A stretch of DNA of 64,000 nt from Synechococcus sp. UW140 (GCF_900474295.1 NZ_UCOB01000008.1:1-64000), one strand, 5' to 3'; positions 25,357 to 34,434 are shown, counted from the first letter of the stretch. Numbers and translations are program-made. Notes: generated by a model from the sequence alone, not told the origin.

Positions 25357-26541
25357 TCAGTGGCCCTGTCGCAAACCCTTCACCACGTCACTGATGGTTT
25401 GGATCGCGCGGTTGATCTCCTCCTCCTGGGTCATCCTGCCCAGGCTCAGTCGGAGAGAGGCCTGGGCTTCCTCCCGGCTGAGGCCAAGAGCTTGTAGTAC
25501 ATGGGAGGGGTGGCCGGCGCTGCAGGCGGATCCGCTACTGCAGTGCAGCCTGCCCCGAAGGGATTGCTGCAGGCGATTGCCGTTGATTCCCGTCACTTGA
25601 ATGTTGAGGTTGTGGGGCAGTCGCGGCTCGATTGCACCGTTGAGCCGTACGCCTGGGACCTGTTCCTGAAGGCCGTGCCAAAGCTGGTTGCGCAGTTCCC
25701 CCATCCGGATGCTCCGCGCATTGAGATCCTCAAGGGCGAGCTCTGCCGCGCGGGCCAGGCCCACGATCAGGGGCACGGGTAACGTTCCCGGCCGCAAACC
25801 CCGCTCCTGTCCGCCTCCAAACTGCAGGGGCTGGAGTTTGATCCCTTCTCCGATCACAAGGGCACCGATGCCCTTCGGGCCGTAAAGCTTGTGGCCGCTG
25901 ATGCTGGCGAGATCCACGCCAAGGCGCTTGGGGTGGAAAGGCAGATGTCCGAAGGCCTGGGCGGCGTCGCTGTGCAGCCTGGCGCCCTGTGCATGACAGA
26001 GGCCTACCAGCTGCTCCAGGGGTTGAATGACGCCGATCTCATTGTTGGCAGCCATCACACTCACCAGCATCGTGTCGGGCTGTAGGGCTGCTTCCATTTG
26101 GCCGGGGGTGACCAAGCCGTCTGCTTCTGGTTTTAGGAGTGTGAGGCGGAACCCTTCCCTCTGCAGCTGCTTCAGGGGATCAAGAACAGCGTGGTGTTCG
26201 GTGCAGACGCTGATCAGGTGGCCCGGGCGGCCCGCTTGCTCTGCCATCGCCCGGGCATGGCCCAGGAGGGCCAGATTGTTGGCCTCCGTGGCACCGCTGG
26301 TAAAGATCAACTGCTCTGGATCCACGTCCAGGCAGGCAGCGAGGCGGTCTCGGGCATCACTGACCGCCGCTGCTGCCGTTAGACCCAGCCGATGCTGACG
26401 GCTCGAGGGGTTACCCCATTGGATCTGCCACCAGGGCTCCATCGCCTCAACCACCTCAGGAGCGCAAGGTGTCGTGGCCTGAAAGTCCAGTGCCACAGGC
26501 TGCTCGTCCCTGGCGTTGCGTTTGGGAGGGCTTGGCAGCAT
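25357..26541 (-). CDS. Cysteine desulfurase (NifS/IscS-like)
   Basis: A 394-residue PLP enzyme that takes sulfur from cysteine for Fe-S clusters and other thio-cofactors. It starts at LDFQATTPCAPEVVEAM (family: YLDNAATTP), has FTSGATEANNLAL, the PLP lysine Lys218 in SGHKLYGPKG, and the persulfide-forming Cys340 in SSGSACSAGHPSHVL. The long active-site loop and this Cys context place it in group I (IscS/NifS) rather than SufS. No isc or suf partners are adjacent. In the opening motif Gln-Ala replaces the usual Asn-Ala. Confidence 0.92.
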   Translation of the reverse strand: MLPSPPKRNARDEQPVALDFQATTPCAPEVVEAMEPWWQIQWGNPSSRQHRLGLTAAAAVSDARDRLAACLDVDPEQLIFTSGATEANNLALLGHARAMAEQAGRPGHLISVCTEHHAVLDPLKQLQREGFRLTLLKPEADGLVTPGQMEAALQPDTMLVSVMAANNEIGVIQPLEQLVGLCHAQGARLHSDAAQAFGHLPFHPKRLGVDLASISGHKLYGPKGIGALVIGEGIKLQPLQFGGGQERGLRPGTLPVPLIVGLARAAELALEDLNARSIRMGELRNQLWHGLQEQVPGVRLNGAIEPRLPHNLNIQVTGINGNRLQQSLRGRLHCSSGSACSAGHPSHVLQALGLSREEAQASLRLSLGRMTQEEEINRAIQTISDVVKGLRQGH

Positions 26542-26565
26542 GGTGTGACCTCAGCTCCCGATGCG

Positions 26566-27078
26566 ATGCGCGCCGTTCAACGAACGCTCAGTCTGATCCT
26601 TCTGGTTGGTTGTGGCTGGATTGGCCAATCCGCTGGCGCGATCGAACGGGATGAATTGCTCGAAAAGATGAAACGGATGCGTCCGCAGGAGATGACGATC
26701 CTGGAGACCAGAACGATCGACGGTGGAACCTTCACCCTGGGGATCTTTTCGGTTTCCTCTGACGCGACTGATCCAGACCTCCGTCGCTACAAGCTTTGGC
26801 AGGAATTCCCCAATGATCTCGTGGTGCCGACAGAGTCGGTCAACTGCAGCACTGAGAGCCCGTTGCGGGTCACCCGTGATGCTGAGGCCATTTATGTGCG
26901 TCGCCTCAATCCTGGTGGATTGGTCACCACAGCCAACCGAGAGGACCATCTGGTGTGGTGGGCGGCCTGCCAGCCCGAACAGGCTGGAATCGATCCATCC
27001 ACCCTCACAGACACAGCACGGGGGCTTGGCTATTCCACTGTTCTTGCCGAATCGATCGAGACACTGCGTCTCCCCTAA
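26566..27078 (+). CDS. Exported protein or lipoprotein, unknown
   Basis: A 170-residue protein from ATG 26566. The N-terminus has a signal segment with LLVGC at residues 12-16, which fits a lipobox, or a normal cleavage site near SAGA further on. The mature part begins IERDELLEKMKRMRPQEMTI and has no recognised domain. Codon use is coding-like and in keeping with neighbours. It lies 41 bases upstream of the response regulator and may be cotranscribed with it. Confidence 0.65.
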   Translation: MRAVQRTLSLILLVGCGWIGQSAGAIERDELLEKMKRMRPQEMTILETRTIDGGTFTLGIFSVSSDATDPDLRRYKLWQEFPNDLVVPTESVNCSTESPLRVTRDAEAIYVRRLNPGGLVTTANREDHLVWWAACQPEQAGIDPSTLTDTARGLGYSTVLAESIETLRLP

Positions 27079-27119
27079 GAGACAACACCCCTAGATTCCG
27101 TTGAGAACCTGTCAGGGCC

Positions 27120-27869
27120 ATGACCTCCACTCCTCCAGGGGATGCAGATTCCCAGTCGATTGAAGCGTCCTCTCGTCCGACCCCAAGGCTTCTGTTGGTG
27201 GATGATGAGCCCGGACTTCGCACAGCGGTGCAGGCCTATCTCGAGGACGAGGGCTTTCAGGTGACCACTGCGGTGGACGGCCTGGACGGCTGGGAGAAGG
27301 CACAGCAGCTGATGCCGGATCTGGTGATCAGCGACGTGATGATGCCTCGCTGTGACGGCTACGGTTTGCTCGAGAAGATGCGTGGCGACGAGCGCCTCGG
27401 GGGTACCCCTGTGATCTTCCTAACCGCTAAGGGCATGACCGCCGACCGCACCCAGGGTTATGTGGCTGGAGTGGATGACTACATCCCGAAGCCGTTCGAT
27501 CCGGATGAATTGGTGGCCCGTGTGCGCAATGTGGTGAGCCGACAGGACCGCTTGCTGACAGAGGCCGCTCGCTTTGCCGATGCCGACGTCGGACAAATGG
27601 CCCGGCAGATCAACGAGATCCGCTCGATGCTCTCAGGTTCAGCTGAGGCCGCCGCTGCCGCTGATACGCCACAGCTCAGTTTCACCCCCCGAGAAGCGAG
27701 CGTTCTTCAGCTCGTGGCGGAGGGGCTCATGAACAAAGAAATCGCCCGCCAACTGGAAACCTCGATTCGCAACGTTGAGAAGTACGTGAGCCGCCTGTTC
27801 ATTAAGACCGGCACTTCCAGTCGCACTGAACTGGTGCGCTTTGCCCTGCAGAACCGTTTGGTGGATTGA
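27120..27869 (+). CDS. Two-component response regulator, NarL/LuxR type
   Basis: A 249-residue regulator. After a Ser/Thr-rich 22-residue tail the receiver domain has the acidic pair VDDE, phospho-acceptor Asp72 in VISDVMMPR, Thr in FLTAKG and Lys124 in IPKPF. The C-terminal domain, LSFTPREASVLQLVAEGLMNKEIARQLETSIRNVEKYVSRLFIKTG, is a LuxR/GerE helix-turn-helix. This architecture is common in cyanobacteria and red-algal plastids (Ycf29-like), but I cannot assign a name. No histidine kinase is adjacent. Its stop overlaps the next start (TGATG). Confidence 0.9.
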   Translation: MTSTPPGDADSQSIEASSRPTPRLLLVDDEPGLRTAVQAYLEDEGFQVTTAVDGLDGWEKAQQLMPDLVISDVMMPRCDGYGLLEKMRGDERLGGTPVIFLTAKGMTADRTQGYVAGVDDYIPKPFDPDELVARVRNVVSRQDRLLTEAARFADADVGQMARQINEIRSMLSGSAEAAAAADTPQLSFTPREASVLQLVAEGLMNKEIARQLETSIRNVEKYVSRLFIKTGTSSRTELVRFALQNRLVD

Positions 27870-28870
27870 TGGCGGTGCCGTCGGGATGGCGACCGGCTGC
27901 GTTCAATCAAGGATGGACCTATCGCGACAAGGTTGTGGCTGATGAGGCCGGGCATCGTGTCAGTGACGTGCTCGCATCCCGGCATCGCCATTCGCCGGCA
28001 TCGGTTTGGTCTCAGAGATTGGAGGCCGGGCAGTTGACCTGCAATGGCGAGCCATTACTCGTTGATGCCGCCATGGCCACGGGCGACCAAATTCACTGGC
28101 AGCGTCCGCCTTGGCTGGAGGCAGCGGTGCCTGATCAGTGGGAGACGATTCACGATGACGGTGATCTGCTGGTGATCAATAAGCCGTCGGGTCTGCCTGT
28201 GATGCCAGGTGGTGGATTTCTTGAGCACACCTTGACGGCGCTGATGGAGCAGCGCAGCCAGGAGGCTGGCGAGTCGCGGCCCCCCAGGCCTGTGCATCGC
28301 CTTGGTCGGTTCACATCAGGTCTGCAGGTGTGTGCACGGCGCGCCGGCACCCGGGCTTCACTCTCCCGTCACTTCCGCCCCGATGCCGGTTCCTGCAAGC
28401 TCTATCTGACCTGGAGCCGTCGATTGGAAGATCTCGACTTGGGCATGACTCTTGATGTCAAGACCGACGTGATCGAACGGCCCCATCCCCTGCTCGGTTG
28501 GGTTTGGGGTCCGGAGTTGCCTGATGAGCAGCCGGTGCGACGGCGGCTGAAGGCGCATTCCCACCTCACCCTGCTCGATCGCCGGGAGCAGGGGGATTTC
28601 CTCCAGGTGGCGATCACCACGGGCCGTCCTCATCAGATTCGTATCCATCTCGCCCAGCTGGGCAGTCCTCTGTTGGGTGATTCTCTCTATCTGGAGGGTC
28701 TAAAGATCAACCCCGCTGTGACGCCTGGAGAGGGCGGTTATCGCTTGCATGCCTGGCGTCTGGAAGGGCTCCCGATTGAGGGTGATGGAGGCCTTTGTTT
28801 GGAGGCACCGCTACCCGCGGACTTCATGATTGGTGGCAGTCTGGATGGCCTTGGCAGGAGGGACGGTTGA
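27869..28870 (+). CDS. RluA-family pseudouridine synthase-like protein with Gly in place of the catalytic Asp
   Basis: A 333-residue protein with an S4-like N-terminal part (HRVSDVLASRHRHSPASVWSQRL) and an RluA catalytic domain: DLLVINKPSGLPVMPGG, then HRLGRFTSGLQV, GRPHQIRIHLAQLGSPLLGDSLY. RluA enzymes isomerise uridine in rRNA or tRNA using the Asp of HRLDxxTSG; here codon GGT gives Gly146 at that position. The other motifs are intact, so the fold and RNA binding are probably kept while activity is uncertain. The start overlaps the response-regulator stop, and the stop overlaps the next start. Confidence 0.82.
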   Translation: MAVPSGWRPAAFNQGWTYRDKVVADEAGHRVSDVLASRHRHSPASVWSQRLEAGQLTCNGEPLLVDAAMATGDQIHWQRPPWLEAAVPDQWETIHDDGDLLVINKPSGLPVMPGGGFLEHTLTALMEQRSQEAGESRPPRPVHRLGRFTSGLQVCARRAGTRASLSRHFRPDAGSCKLYLTWSRRLEDLDLGMTLDVKTDVIERPHPLLGWVWGPELPDEQPVRRRLKAHSHLTLLDRREQGDFLQVAITTGRPHQIRIHLAQLGSPLLGDSLYLEGLKINPAVTPGEGGYRLHAWRLEGLPIEGDGGLCLEAPLPADFMIGGSLDGLGRRDG

Positions 28871-30135
28871 TGGCCGAGGTGGGAGCAACGCCCACTGACC
28901 AAAGGCTGCTCGAACGGATTGGAGATCGCAGTATTGCTCTCACCAGCGCTGAGGCCGCTGTCGATGTTGGACTGCCATTGGCTGTGGTGGAGCCTCGTCT
29001 GCTGGCTCTAGCAGTCGCGAGTGGTGCCCAGCTGCGGGTCAGTGGGGCTGGGGAGGTGAGCTATGTATTCCCAGCCCATCTGCGTCGATTGCTTCACTCT
29101 CGTTCCTGGCGCCTGCGAGCGCGGGCGGGACTGCGGCGGTTGTGGGCTTTTGTGTTCCGATTGGTCCGCTGCGCCTTCGGTGTGGTGCTGGTGCTGTTGG
29201 TGCTCGTGGTCAGTGTGTTGGTGCTGGCGCTTGGGCTGGTGATGCTGGCCCGTTTGGATGATGACGCCGGCGATGTGCTCGGTGCGGTCATCGGTGGCAG
29301 CCTGGAGCTGCTGGTCCGTCTGGCAGTGGCGGTGTGCAGCGATCAGCTCTGGTATGGCTCCCCCGGCAGCTACCCCAGGGCCGAAGGTCAGACCGCGCCA
29401 AAGCGAGTCGCATTCCTGGAGTCGGTGTATTCCATTCTGTTCGGCGACGGGGATCCGAACAGCGGCTTGGAGCAGCGGCGCTGGAAGCGGATCGGGGCAG
29501 TGCTGCAGCGGCGCGGTGGCGTGGTGATCGCGGAGGATCTGGCCCCTCTGCTGGATCTTCCGGCACCCCCGTCCGACTGTCAGCTCGGCTCCGACTGGGC
29601 CGATCAGGCCATGCTGCCCGTGTTGCTGCACTTTGATGGTCGGCCGGAGGTGTCGGAGCAGGGGCAGCTCATCTATCACTTCCATGCGTTGCAGGGCAGC
29701 ACATCTGCAGACACACCCTTCCCGGCCCAGCCGTTGCGGGAACGCCGCATTCGCTTCAGTCGGGCCAGCCAGGATCAGCGGCTCGGCTATGCCGCTCTGA
29801 CCGGAACCCTGCTGCTCCTTTCGCTGGTGCTGCTGCAGTGGAGCCTGCCTGTTTCGACCATCCTGGTGGTCATTGCTGAGTTGGGTCTCAGTTATGCGCT
29901 GCTGCTGCTCGGGGTGCCGCTGTTACGAGCGCTTGTGTTGCGGCGGAGCAATGCGGTGATCCAGGCTCGCAACCGTCTGCGTCAGCGCTGGGCGGCATGG
30001 GCGCAGACCCACGTCGGCTCTCTGGATGTCAAACGCCAGCTGGCTGCTCAACGGCGTCGCGCCCATTCCAATGTGGATGCAGCGCCCGTTTACACCACAG
30101 AACAGGATCTGATCACTCAGGAGATCGATACTTGA
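28870..30135 (+). CDS. Conserved cyanobacterial/plastid membrane protein (At5g03900-like)
   Basis: A 421-residue protein from the ATG overlapping the upstream stop (TGATG). The first 85 residues resemble a winged-helix-like domain, followed by a long hydrophobic segment of Val and Leu, a central motif FLESVYSILFGDGDPNSGLEQRRWKRIGAVLQRRGGVVIAEDLAPLLD, and two more hydrophobic segments near residues 320-365. The FGDGxPN...LExRRWxxI...GGVVxAExLAPYLD pattern is that of a protein family shared by cyanobacteria and plant chloroplasts, annotated there as iron-sulfur biosynthesis-like, with no demonstrated function that I know of. The assignment is from memory of the motif. Confidence 0.75.
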   Translation: MAEVGATPTDQRLLERIGDRSIALTSAEAAVDVGLPLAVVEPRLLALAVASGAQLRVSGAGEVSYVFPAHLRRLLHSRSWRLRARAGLRRLWAFVFRLVRCAFGVVLVLLVLVVSVLVLALGLVMLARLDDDAGDVLGAVIGGSLELLVRLAVAVCSDQLWYGSPGSYPRAEGQTAPKRVAFLESVYSILFGDGDPNSGLEQRRWKRIGAVLQRRGGVVIAEDLAPLLDLPAPPSDCQLGSDWADQAMLPVLLHFDGRPEVSEQGQLIYHFHALQGSTSADTPFPAQPLRERRIRFSRASQDQRLGYAALTGTLLLLSLVLLQWSLPVSTILVVIAELGLSYALLLLGVPLLRALVLRRSNAVIQARNRLRQRWAAWAQTHVGSLDVKRQLAAQRRRAHSNVDAAPVYTTEQDLITQEIDT

Positions 30136-30173
30136 GATTTTCGGTCAAGCCTGATCCAGCCTTGATGCTTTGA

Positions 30174-30809
30174 ATGCTGTCTTTGCCAGCATTGGCAAGA
30201 GCGACTGAATCTCTCTTGCGTCTGTCTTTTGCTGGTTCCGTTGCACTCTTGCTGACGGCTACTGCCGGATGCGGTTTGGTGCAGAGCCCGAAGAAACAGG
30301 GTCAACCGCCCACGACCCGGCTGCTGCGCTTGGCCTTGTGCGCTCCGAAGAGTGGAGTGTTTTTGGATCACAACGCTGATGTGATGGTGAGTGTGGGCGA
30401 TCGTCTTTCCTATGTCGTGCCCGTGGCCGAGGTTGAGGCTGAGGACACACACAACTGCGCTCAACCGATCGGCACTTTGTATGGCGGTGAAGAGATCGTG
30501 GAGCGGCGAACCTCCAAGGACGGAGCGCACAGCTACCTGACCGATATGCAGGGCACAGTGATGCTCCCTGAGGGCAACTTGCGCCTGATGGCGATGGGCG
30601 CACTCCAATTCACACCTCAGGAGCGATCCTCGATCGTTCGAGGCGAACAGGCGTTCAGCTTGAGGGCGTTGTTCCCGGAGCCGCATGCGGCGTCGGTTCA
30701 GGGACAGGGAGGGGACTTCGCTGGCTTGATCGGCACCGCCAAGCTTGAGCCGGGGCGTCCGCCCTTGCTGTTGATCAGTCTGTTCCCCCAGGTGACCTTG
30801 AACCGTTGA
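30174..30809 (+). CDS. Putative lipoprotein, unknown
   Basis: A 211-residue protein with an N-terminal hydrophobic segment ending in TAGC (Cys33), an imperfect lipobox, so probably exported or anchored. The body contains no domain I recognise; notable segments are LALCAPKSGVFLDHNADVMVSVGDRLSY and the C-terminal PPLLLISLFPQV. It is 38 bases after the upstream gene and 4 bases before the DUF2157 gene, suggesting one operon from 27120 to 32480. Confidence 0.65.
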   Translation: MLSLPALARATESLLRLSFAGSVALLLTATAGCGLVQSPKKQGQPPTTRLLRLALCAPKSGVFLDHNADVMVSVGDRLSYVVPVAEVEAEDTHNCAQPIGTLYGGEEIVERRTSKDGAHSYLTDMQGTVMLPEGNLRLMAMGALQFTPQERSSIVRGEQAFSLRALFPEPHAASVQGQGGDFAGLIGTAKLEPGRPPLLLISLFPQVTLNR

Positions 30810-30813
30810 TCCC

Positions 30814-31989
30814 TTGGAGCCTTTGCCTGCTTCCGTCCCGGCCTGGGACCTTCACCTTCAACGTTGGCGAAACGCAGGTCTGATTGATGAGGCTGCGGCG
30901 GCATCGATCGTGGCCTGGGAACAGGAGCGCCTGGAAGGACAACCCGCGAGGGCTCAGCCTGCGCTGACCTGGCCAGTGCGGCTGTTGGTGCTGGTGGGCT
31001 CGCTGCTGCTTGCGGCTGGTGTGCTGTTGTTTGTTGCTGCCCATTGGGATCAGCTCTCACCGCTCAGCCGGTTTGGATTGCTCTGGTTGTGCACCGTGGC
31101 GATGCATCTCGGTGGCCACTGGTTTGCCCAGCGTCTGCCTGTGATGTCGAAGGGGCTGCATGCAGTTGGAACGATCAGCCTGGGGGGTGGGGTGTTCCTT
31201 TGCGCGCAGAGTTTCAACCTCGAGCTCAATTGGTCGCTTCGTTGGGGACTGCTGCTCTGGTCACTCGCGGCGGCGGCAGGCTGGTGGCTGCTGCGTCAGG
31301 GGCCACAGCTGGTGCTGCTGAGTTTGCTGCTGCCCGGCTGGCTGGGGGCGCTGCTGGCCATGGAGCTGGAGCGGTTCGATCCGGAGTTCAGTTCCTGGGC
31401 CGGGCTTCCCTGGGTCGTGAGCAGTGTGTTGTTGGCCCTCACCTATTTCACGGCGCCGATGCGCCCTGTCGCTGGCCCTGCCCAGCGCGTGTTGCTCTGG
31501 GTCGGGGGCCTCTTGTTGCCACCCGGGTTGATTGTGTTGGCGCTGGCGGCGTCCTCAAAGCCACCAATGCCGCTGCCGTCGACCTGGCCCATGCTGCTGG
31601 CCTGGGGGCTCCTGCTGGGGCTGCCCATGCTGCTGGCCTGGCTGTTGCGCCGCCATCGGGCCTGGCCGTTGGCCCTGGCATTGGTCTGGATTCTGGTGGA
31701 CCTGCAGGTGCAAGGTCAGGAGCTCACAGTGCTCAGCTTTCTGTGGTGGGGGCTTGGTGCCATCGGTCTGATGGCTTGGGGGACGGCGGAGGCCCGTGCT
31801 GAACGAATCAATTTCGGCACCGCCCTGTTTGCCATCACCTTGATGGGCTTCTACATCGCTGAAGTGATGGGGCGCTTGGAGCGCTCGTTGAGCCTGCTCG
31901 GTTTGGGTTTGCTGTTTCTGGCTGGGGGCTGGGGCTTGAACCGTTTGCGTCGCTCGCTTTTGCCTGTTCAGAAGGAGACCCTGCAATGA
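30814..31989 (+). CDS. DUF2157 multi-pass membrane protein
   Basis: A 391-residue protein from a TTG at 30814. The N-terminal WDLHLQRWRNAGLIDEAAAASIVAWEQ is the soluble DUF2157 segment (a helix pair ending before the first membrane helix), followed by about ten hydrophobic helices, including LLAAGVLLFVAAHWDQLSPLSRFG, the typical first-helix loop. DUF2157 proteins have no known function. It overlaps the next gene by four bases; DUF2157 and GDYXXLXY proteins form a recurring pair in bacteria. Confidence 0.82.
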   Translation: MEPLPASVPAWDLHLQRWRNAGLIDEAAAASIVAWEQERLEGQPARAQPALTWPVRLLVLVGSLLLAAGVLLFVAAHWDQLSPLSRFGLLWLCTVAMHLGGHWFAQRLPVMSKGLHAVGTISLGGGVFLCAQSFNLELNWSLRWGLLLWSLAAAAGWWLLRQGPQLVLLSLLLPGWLGALLAMELERFDPEFSSWAGLPWVVSSVLLALTYFTAPMRPVAGPAQRVLLWVGGLLLPPGLIVLALAASSKPPMPLPSTWPMLLAWGLLLGLPMLLAWLLRRHRAWPLALALVWILVDLQVQGQELTVLSFLWWGLGAIGLMAWGTAEARAERINFGTALFAITLMGFYIAEVMGRLERSLSLLGLGLLFLAGGWGLNRLRRSLLPVQKETLQ

Positions 31990-32480
31990 CGATGCGGCGT
32001 TCTGGTGTGTCTCTGGCGCTGTTTCAAGCCGGACTGTTGCTGCTGGTTGGCTTGACCTTCTGGATGGAGCGCCTCATCTCACCGCGGCTCTGGGCGCTGG
32101 CGCAACCGGTGGATCCCAACCTCCCCATTCGCGGGCGTTACGTCAGCCTGCGTTTGCTCGTGCCGTTGTCGGGCGCCGAGACGTCTGAATCAACGACCAA
32201 GTCCGTGATTCTGCAGGCGCAAGGTGACCGGCTGGTGGCCCAAAACGATGGAGACGGTGAGCGCTATGCCGGTCAGTTGATCCGTCGGGACGGCCAAGCC
32301 CTGGTGGAGTTGACCGAGCCCCTGGCGCTGTTCATCCCTCCCGACGTCAAAGATCCGTCGCGCCGTTCGCCAACGGATCCACTTTGGGTTGAGGTGACGT
32401 TGCCGCGGAGCGGGGCGCCGCGGCCGATTCAGCTCGGTGTTCTGAGGGAAGGACGCTTGCGCCCCCTGAGCCTGCGTTAA
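31986..32480 (+). CDS. GDYXXLXY-family protein
   Basis: A 164-residue protein with one N-terminal membrane helix (about residues 10-27) followed by an exported beta-rich domain. LPIRGRYVSLRLLVP matches the GDYxxLxY motif with substitutions (GRYVSLRL), and the short C-terminal domain ends REGRLRPLSLR. Its start overlaps the DUF2157 stop (ATGA). The pairing suggests a shared membrane complex; the biochemical role is unknown. Confidence 0.72.
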   Translation: MTMRRSGVSLALFQAGLLLLVGLTFWMERLISPRLWALAQPVDPNLPIRGRYVSLRLLVPLSGAETSESTTKSVILQAQGDRLVAQNDGDGERYAGQLIRRDGQALVELTEPLALFIPPDVKDPSRRSPTDPLWVEVTLPRSGAPRPIQLGVLREGRLRPLSLR

Positions 32481-32508
32481 GCCAATCAGCCATTGGGCGG
32501 CTTCAACC

Positions 32509-33222
32509 TCAGGCCTTGCGGAACTCGATCAGACGCGAGAAGTAGAAGGGGGCCTGATTCAGGCTGCGGCGCACCAGCTTGAAGCCACAGGCTTCAGCGG
32601 CTTTGACGATGCCGGCTTCCTTGAGGGTGTAGGCCCTGGTGGTTTTGCTGGGGCCGGGGAAGAGTTGGCCAATTCCCTTGAGCAGCGCCAGCAGCGGGGT
32701 GTAAGGGGCAAAGCTCACGATCAGGCGCTCTTCGGTGAGGCTGCAGAGGTGCTTCACCATCTCCTCGGCCGCGGGCTGGGGGTAATGGATGAAGACATCT
32801 AGACAGCAGACGGTGTGAAAAGAGCCGCGGATGCTTTCCAGGTCGGAAGCGCTGAAGTTGAGCTTGGCCATGTTGAGTCCGGCTTCGCGGGCGCGGCGAT
32901 CGGCCTCCTTTGCCATCGCTTCCGAGATGTCGCTGGCTTGGATTGAGCCAGCGCCCATCGCCGCTAGAGGCAGGCTCAGGCTGCCCACACCGCAGCCGGC
33001 ATCGCAGAAGCTCACGTTGGTGAGTTCGTTGCTGGTTTTGATCCAGCCGAGGACTTCATCCACGGTTTTCTGATGGCCGATGCGGATGTTGCGCTGCACC
33101 TTGTTCACATCGTCGCTTTCGCTGTAGATGCGGTTCCAGCGATCGAAGCCAGTGGTTTCGAAGTAGCCCTTCACCTCCTGCTTTTCGACCTGCTTGGTGT
33201 TCAGCAGCTGCTCGGGAGCCAT
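32509..33222 (-). CDS. chlM: Magnesium-protoporphyrin IX methyltransferase
   Basis: A 237-residue SAM-dependent methyltransferase that makes Mg-protoporphyrin IX monomethyl ester in chlorophyll synthesis. KQEVKGYFETTGFDRWNRIYSE is the characteristic ChlM N-terminus, CDAGCGVGSLSLPLA is SAM motif I, and LDVFIHYP, FAPYTPLLALLKGIGQLFPGPSKTTRAY and NQAPFYFSRLIEFRK match the family to the C-terminus. It is convergent with the GDYXXLXY gene (28-base gap) and 30 bases downstream of nagA. Confidence 0.95.
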   Translation of the reverse strand: MAPEQLLNTKQVEKQEVKGYFETTGFDRWNRIYSESDDVNKVQRNIRIGHQKTVDEVLGWIKTSNELTNVSFCDAGCGVGSLSLPLAAMGAGSIQASDISEAMAKEADRRAREAGLNMAKLNFSASDLESIRGSFHTVCCLDVFIHYPQPAAEEMVKHLCSLTEERLIVSFAPYTPLLALLKGIGQLFPGPSKTTRAYTLKEAGIVKAAEACGFKLVRRSLNQAPFYFSRLIEFRKA

Positions 33223-33252
33223 GGGCGGTGGAGGGGGCGGATCGCGGGGATC

Positions 33253-34434
33253 CTAAGCAGCGTGCCTCCAGCTGAGCTGATGACAGCTGCTCTCCCAGTG
33301 CCAGCGCAGCAACTCGTGGAGGCTTCTGCCGACCAGAAGGGCCTCGGGCAGGGACTCGGGCATCGATGTGGCGCTCGGTTCCAGCACCTCTCGTGGTGCC
33401 AACGTGGCGGCCCAGATCGACGCTTCAGGCCTGTTTCCCCACGAGGCCAGACGAATGGCGCCGTCCAGCAATGGCAGGGTGACCCCTGCCAGGGTGCCGT
33501 CCTCCAGTCGGCAGGTTCCGTTGTCCACCAGAAGCACCCGTTCGTCCCAGCGATGGCGACCATCTGCCAGGCCGTAGGGCGCTAAGGCGTCACTGACTAA
33601 GACCAGCTGATCCCCCGCTAGTTGCTGGAGCAGTACCGCCATGGTGGGATGGACATGGACGCCATCGGCGATCAGCCCCATGGCAATGTCGCCCTGGCGA
33701 CAGGCTTCAGCGATAGGACCGGGGCCCCTGTGATGCATCCCGGGCATGGCATTGAAGCTATGCGTCAGCATCGTCACGCCATGGTCGAAGCCAGTGAGTG
33801 CTTGTTCGGCTGTGGCGCTGCTGTGCCCCAGTGCGACGCAGATGTTGAGATCCCGCAACCGGGTGATCACAGCTGCTGCCCCCTCCAGCTCCGGGGCGAG
33901 AGTCATCAAGGCGATCTCCGCTTCGAAGCCTCCAATGCGTGCGTCCAGTGCTTCAAGGCTTGGGGCACAGAGATGCTCTCTGGGGTGGGCGCCCCGTCGT
34001 GCTTCTGCAAGGAAGGGACCCTCGAGATGGGCCCCGAGCAGATGACAGCGTTGGGGTCGCTTTTTCGTCCTGGCAGCCTGCAGGACTGCTAAGGATCGGC
34101 GTAGAGGTTCCACCGCGCAGGTGACGAGCGTGGGGCTGATCGCTTCCACTCCGTCTTGCCAGAGCTGATCCAGCAGCTTCAGGAGGCGGGGGAGATCAGC
34201 TTCCTGGAGCTCAGGGAAGGCCAGGCCAAGACCGCCGTTGATCTGCAGGTCCACGCCCATGGGGCTGAGCCAGTCGCCCTGCCAGTCTTCGCCGGCCATC
34301 GCCGCACTCGGCTGCATCGGCGTCAGAGCGTGAATGCGTTGGCGTTGATCCACCTCGATTGACCAGAAGTCCGGCGCTGCAGGATCTGTAGCGTCAGGAC
34401 GTCGGGGCAGGCGGACGTTGGTGATCCGTCGCAT
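33253..34434 (-). CDS. nagA: N-acetylglucosamine-6-phosphate deacetylase
   Basis: A 393-residue amidohydrolase-superfamily enzyme that removes acetate from GlcNAc-6-P in amino-sugar recycling. Visible motifs are GVDLQINGGLG near the N-terminus, LGAHLEGPFLA with the metal-ligand Glu, ALGHSSATAEQAL and LTHSFNAMPGMHHRGPGP (His ligands), and LVSDALAPYG with the catalytic Asp. Length is standard. No nagB or transporter is nearby. It is divergent from purE with a 95-base gap. Confidence 0.9.
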   Translation of the reverse strand: MRRITNVRLPRRPDATDPAAPDFWSIEVDQRQRIHALTPMQPSAAMAGEDWQGDWLSPMGVDLQINGGLGLAFPELQEADLPRLLKLLDQLWQDGVEAISPTLVTCAVEPLRRSLAVLQAARTKKRPQRCHLLGAHLEGPFLAEARRGAHPREHLCAPSLEALDARIGGFEAEIALMTLAPELEGAAAVITRLRDLNICVALGHSSATAEQALTGFDHGVTMLTHSFNAMPGMHHRGPGPIAEACRQGDIAMGLIADGVHVHPTMAVLLQQLAGDQLVLVSDALAPYGLADGRHRWDERVLLVDNGTCRLEDGTLAGVTLPLLDGAIRLASWGNRPEASIWAATLAPREVLEPSATSMPESLPEALLVGRSLHELLRWHWESSCHQLSWRHAA

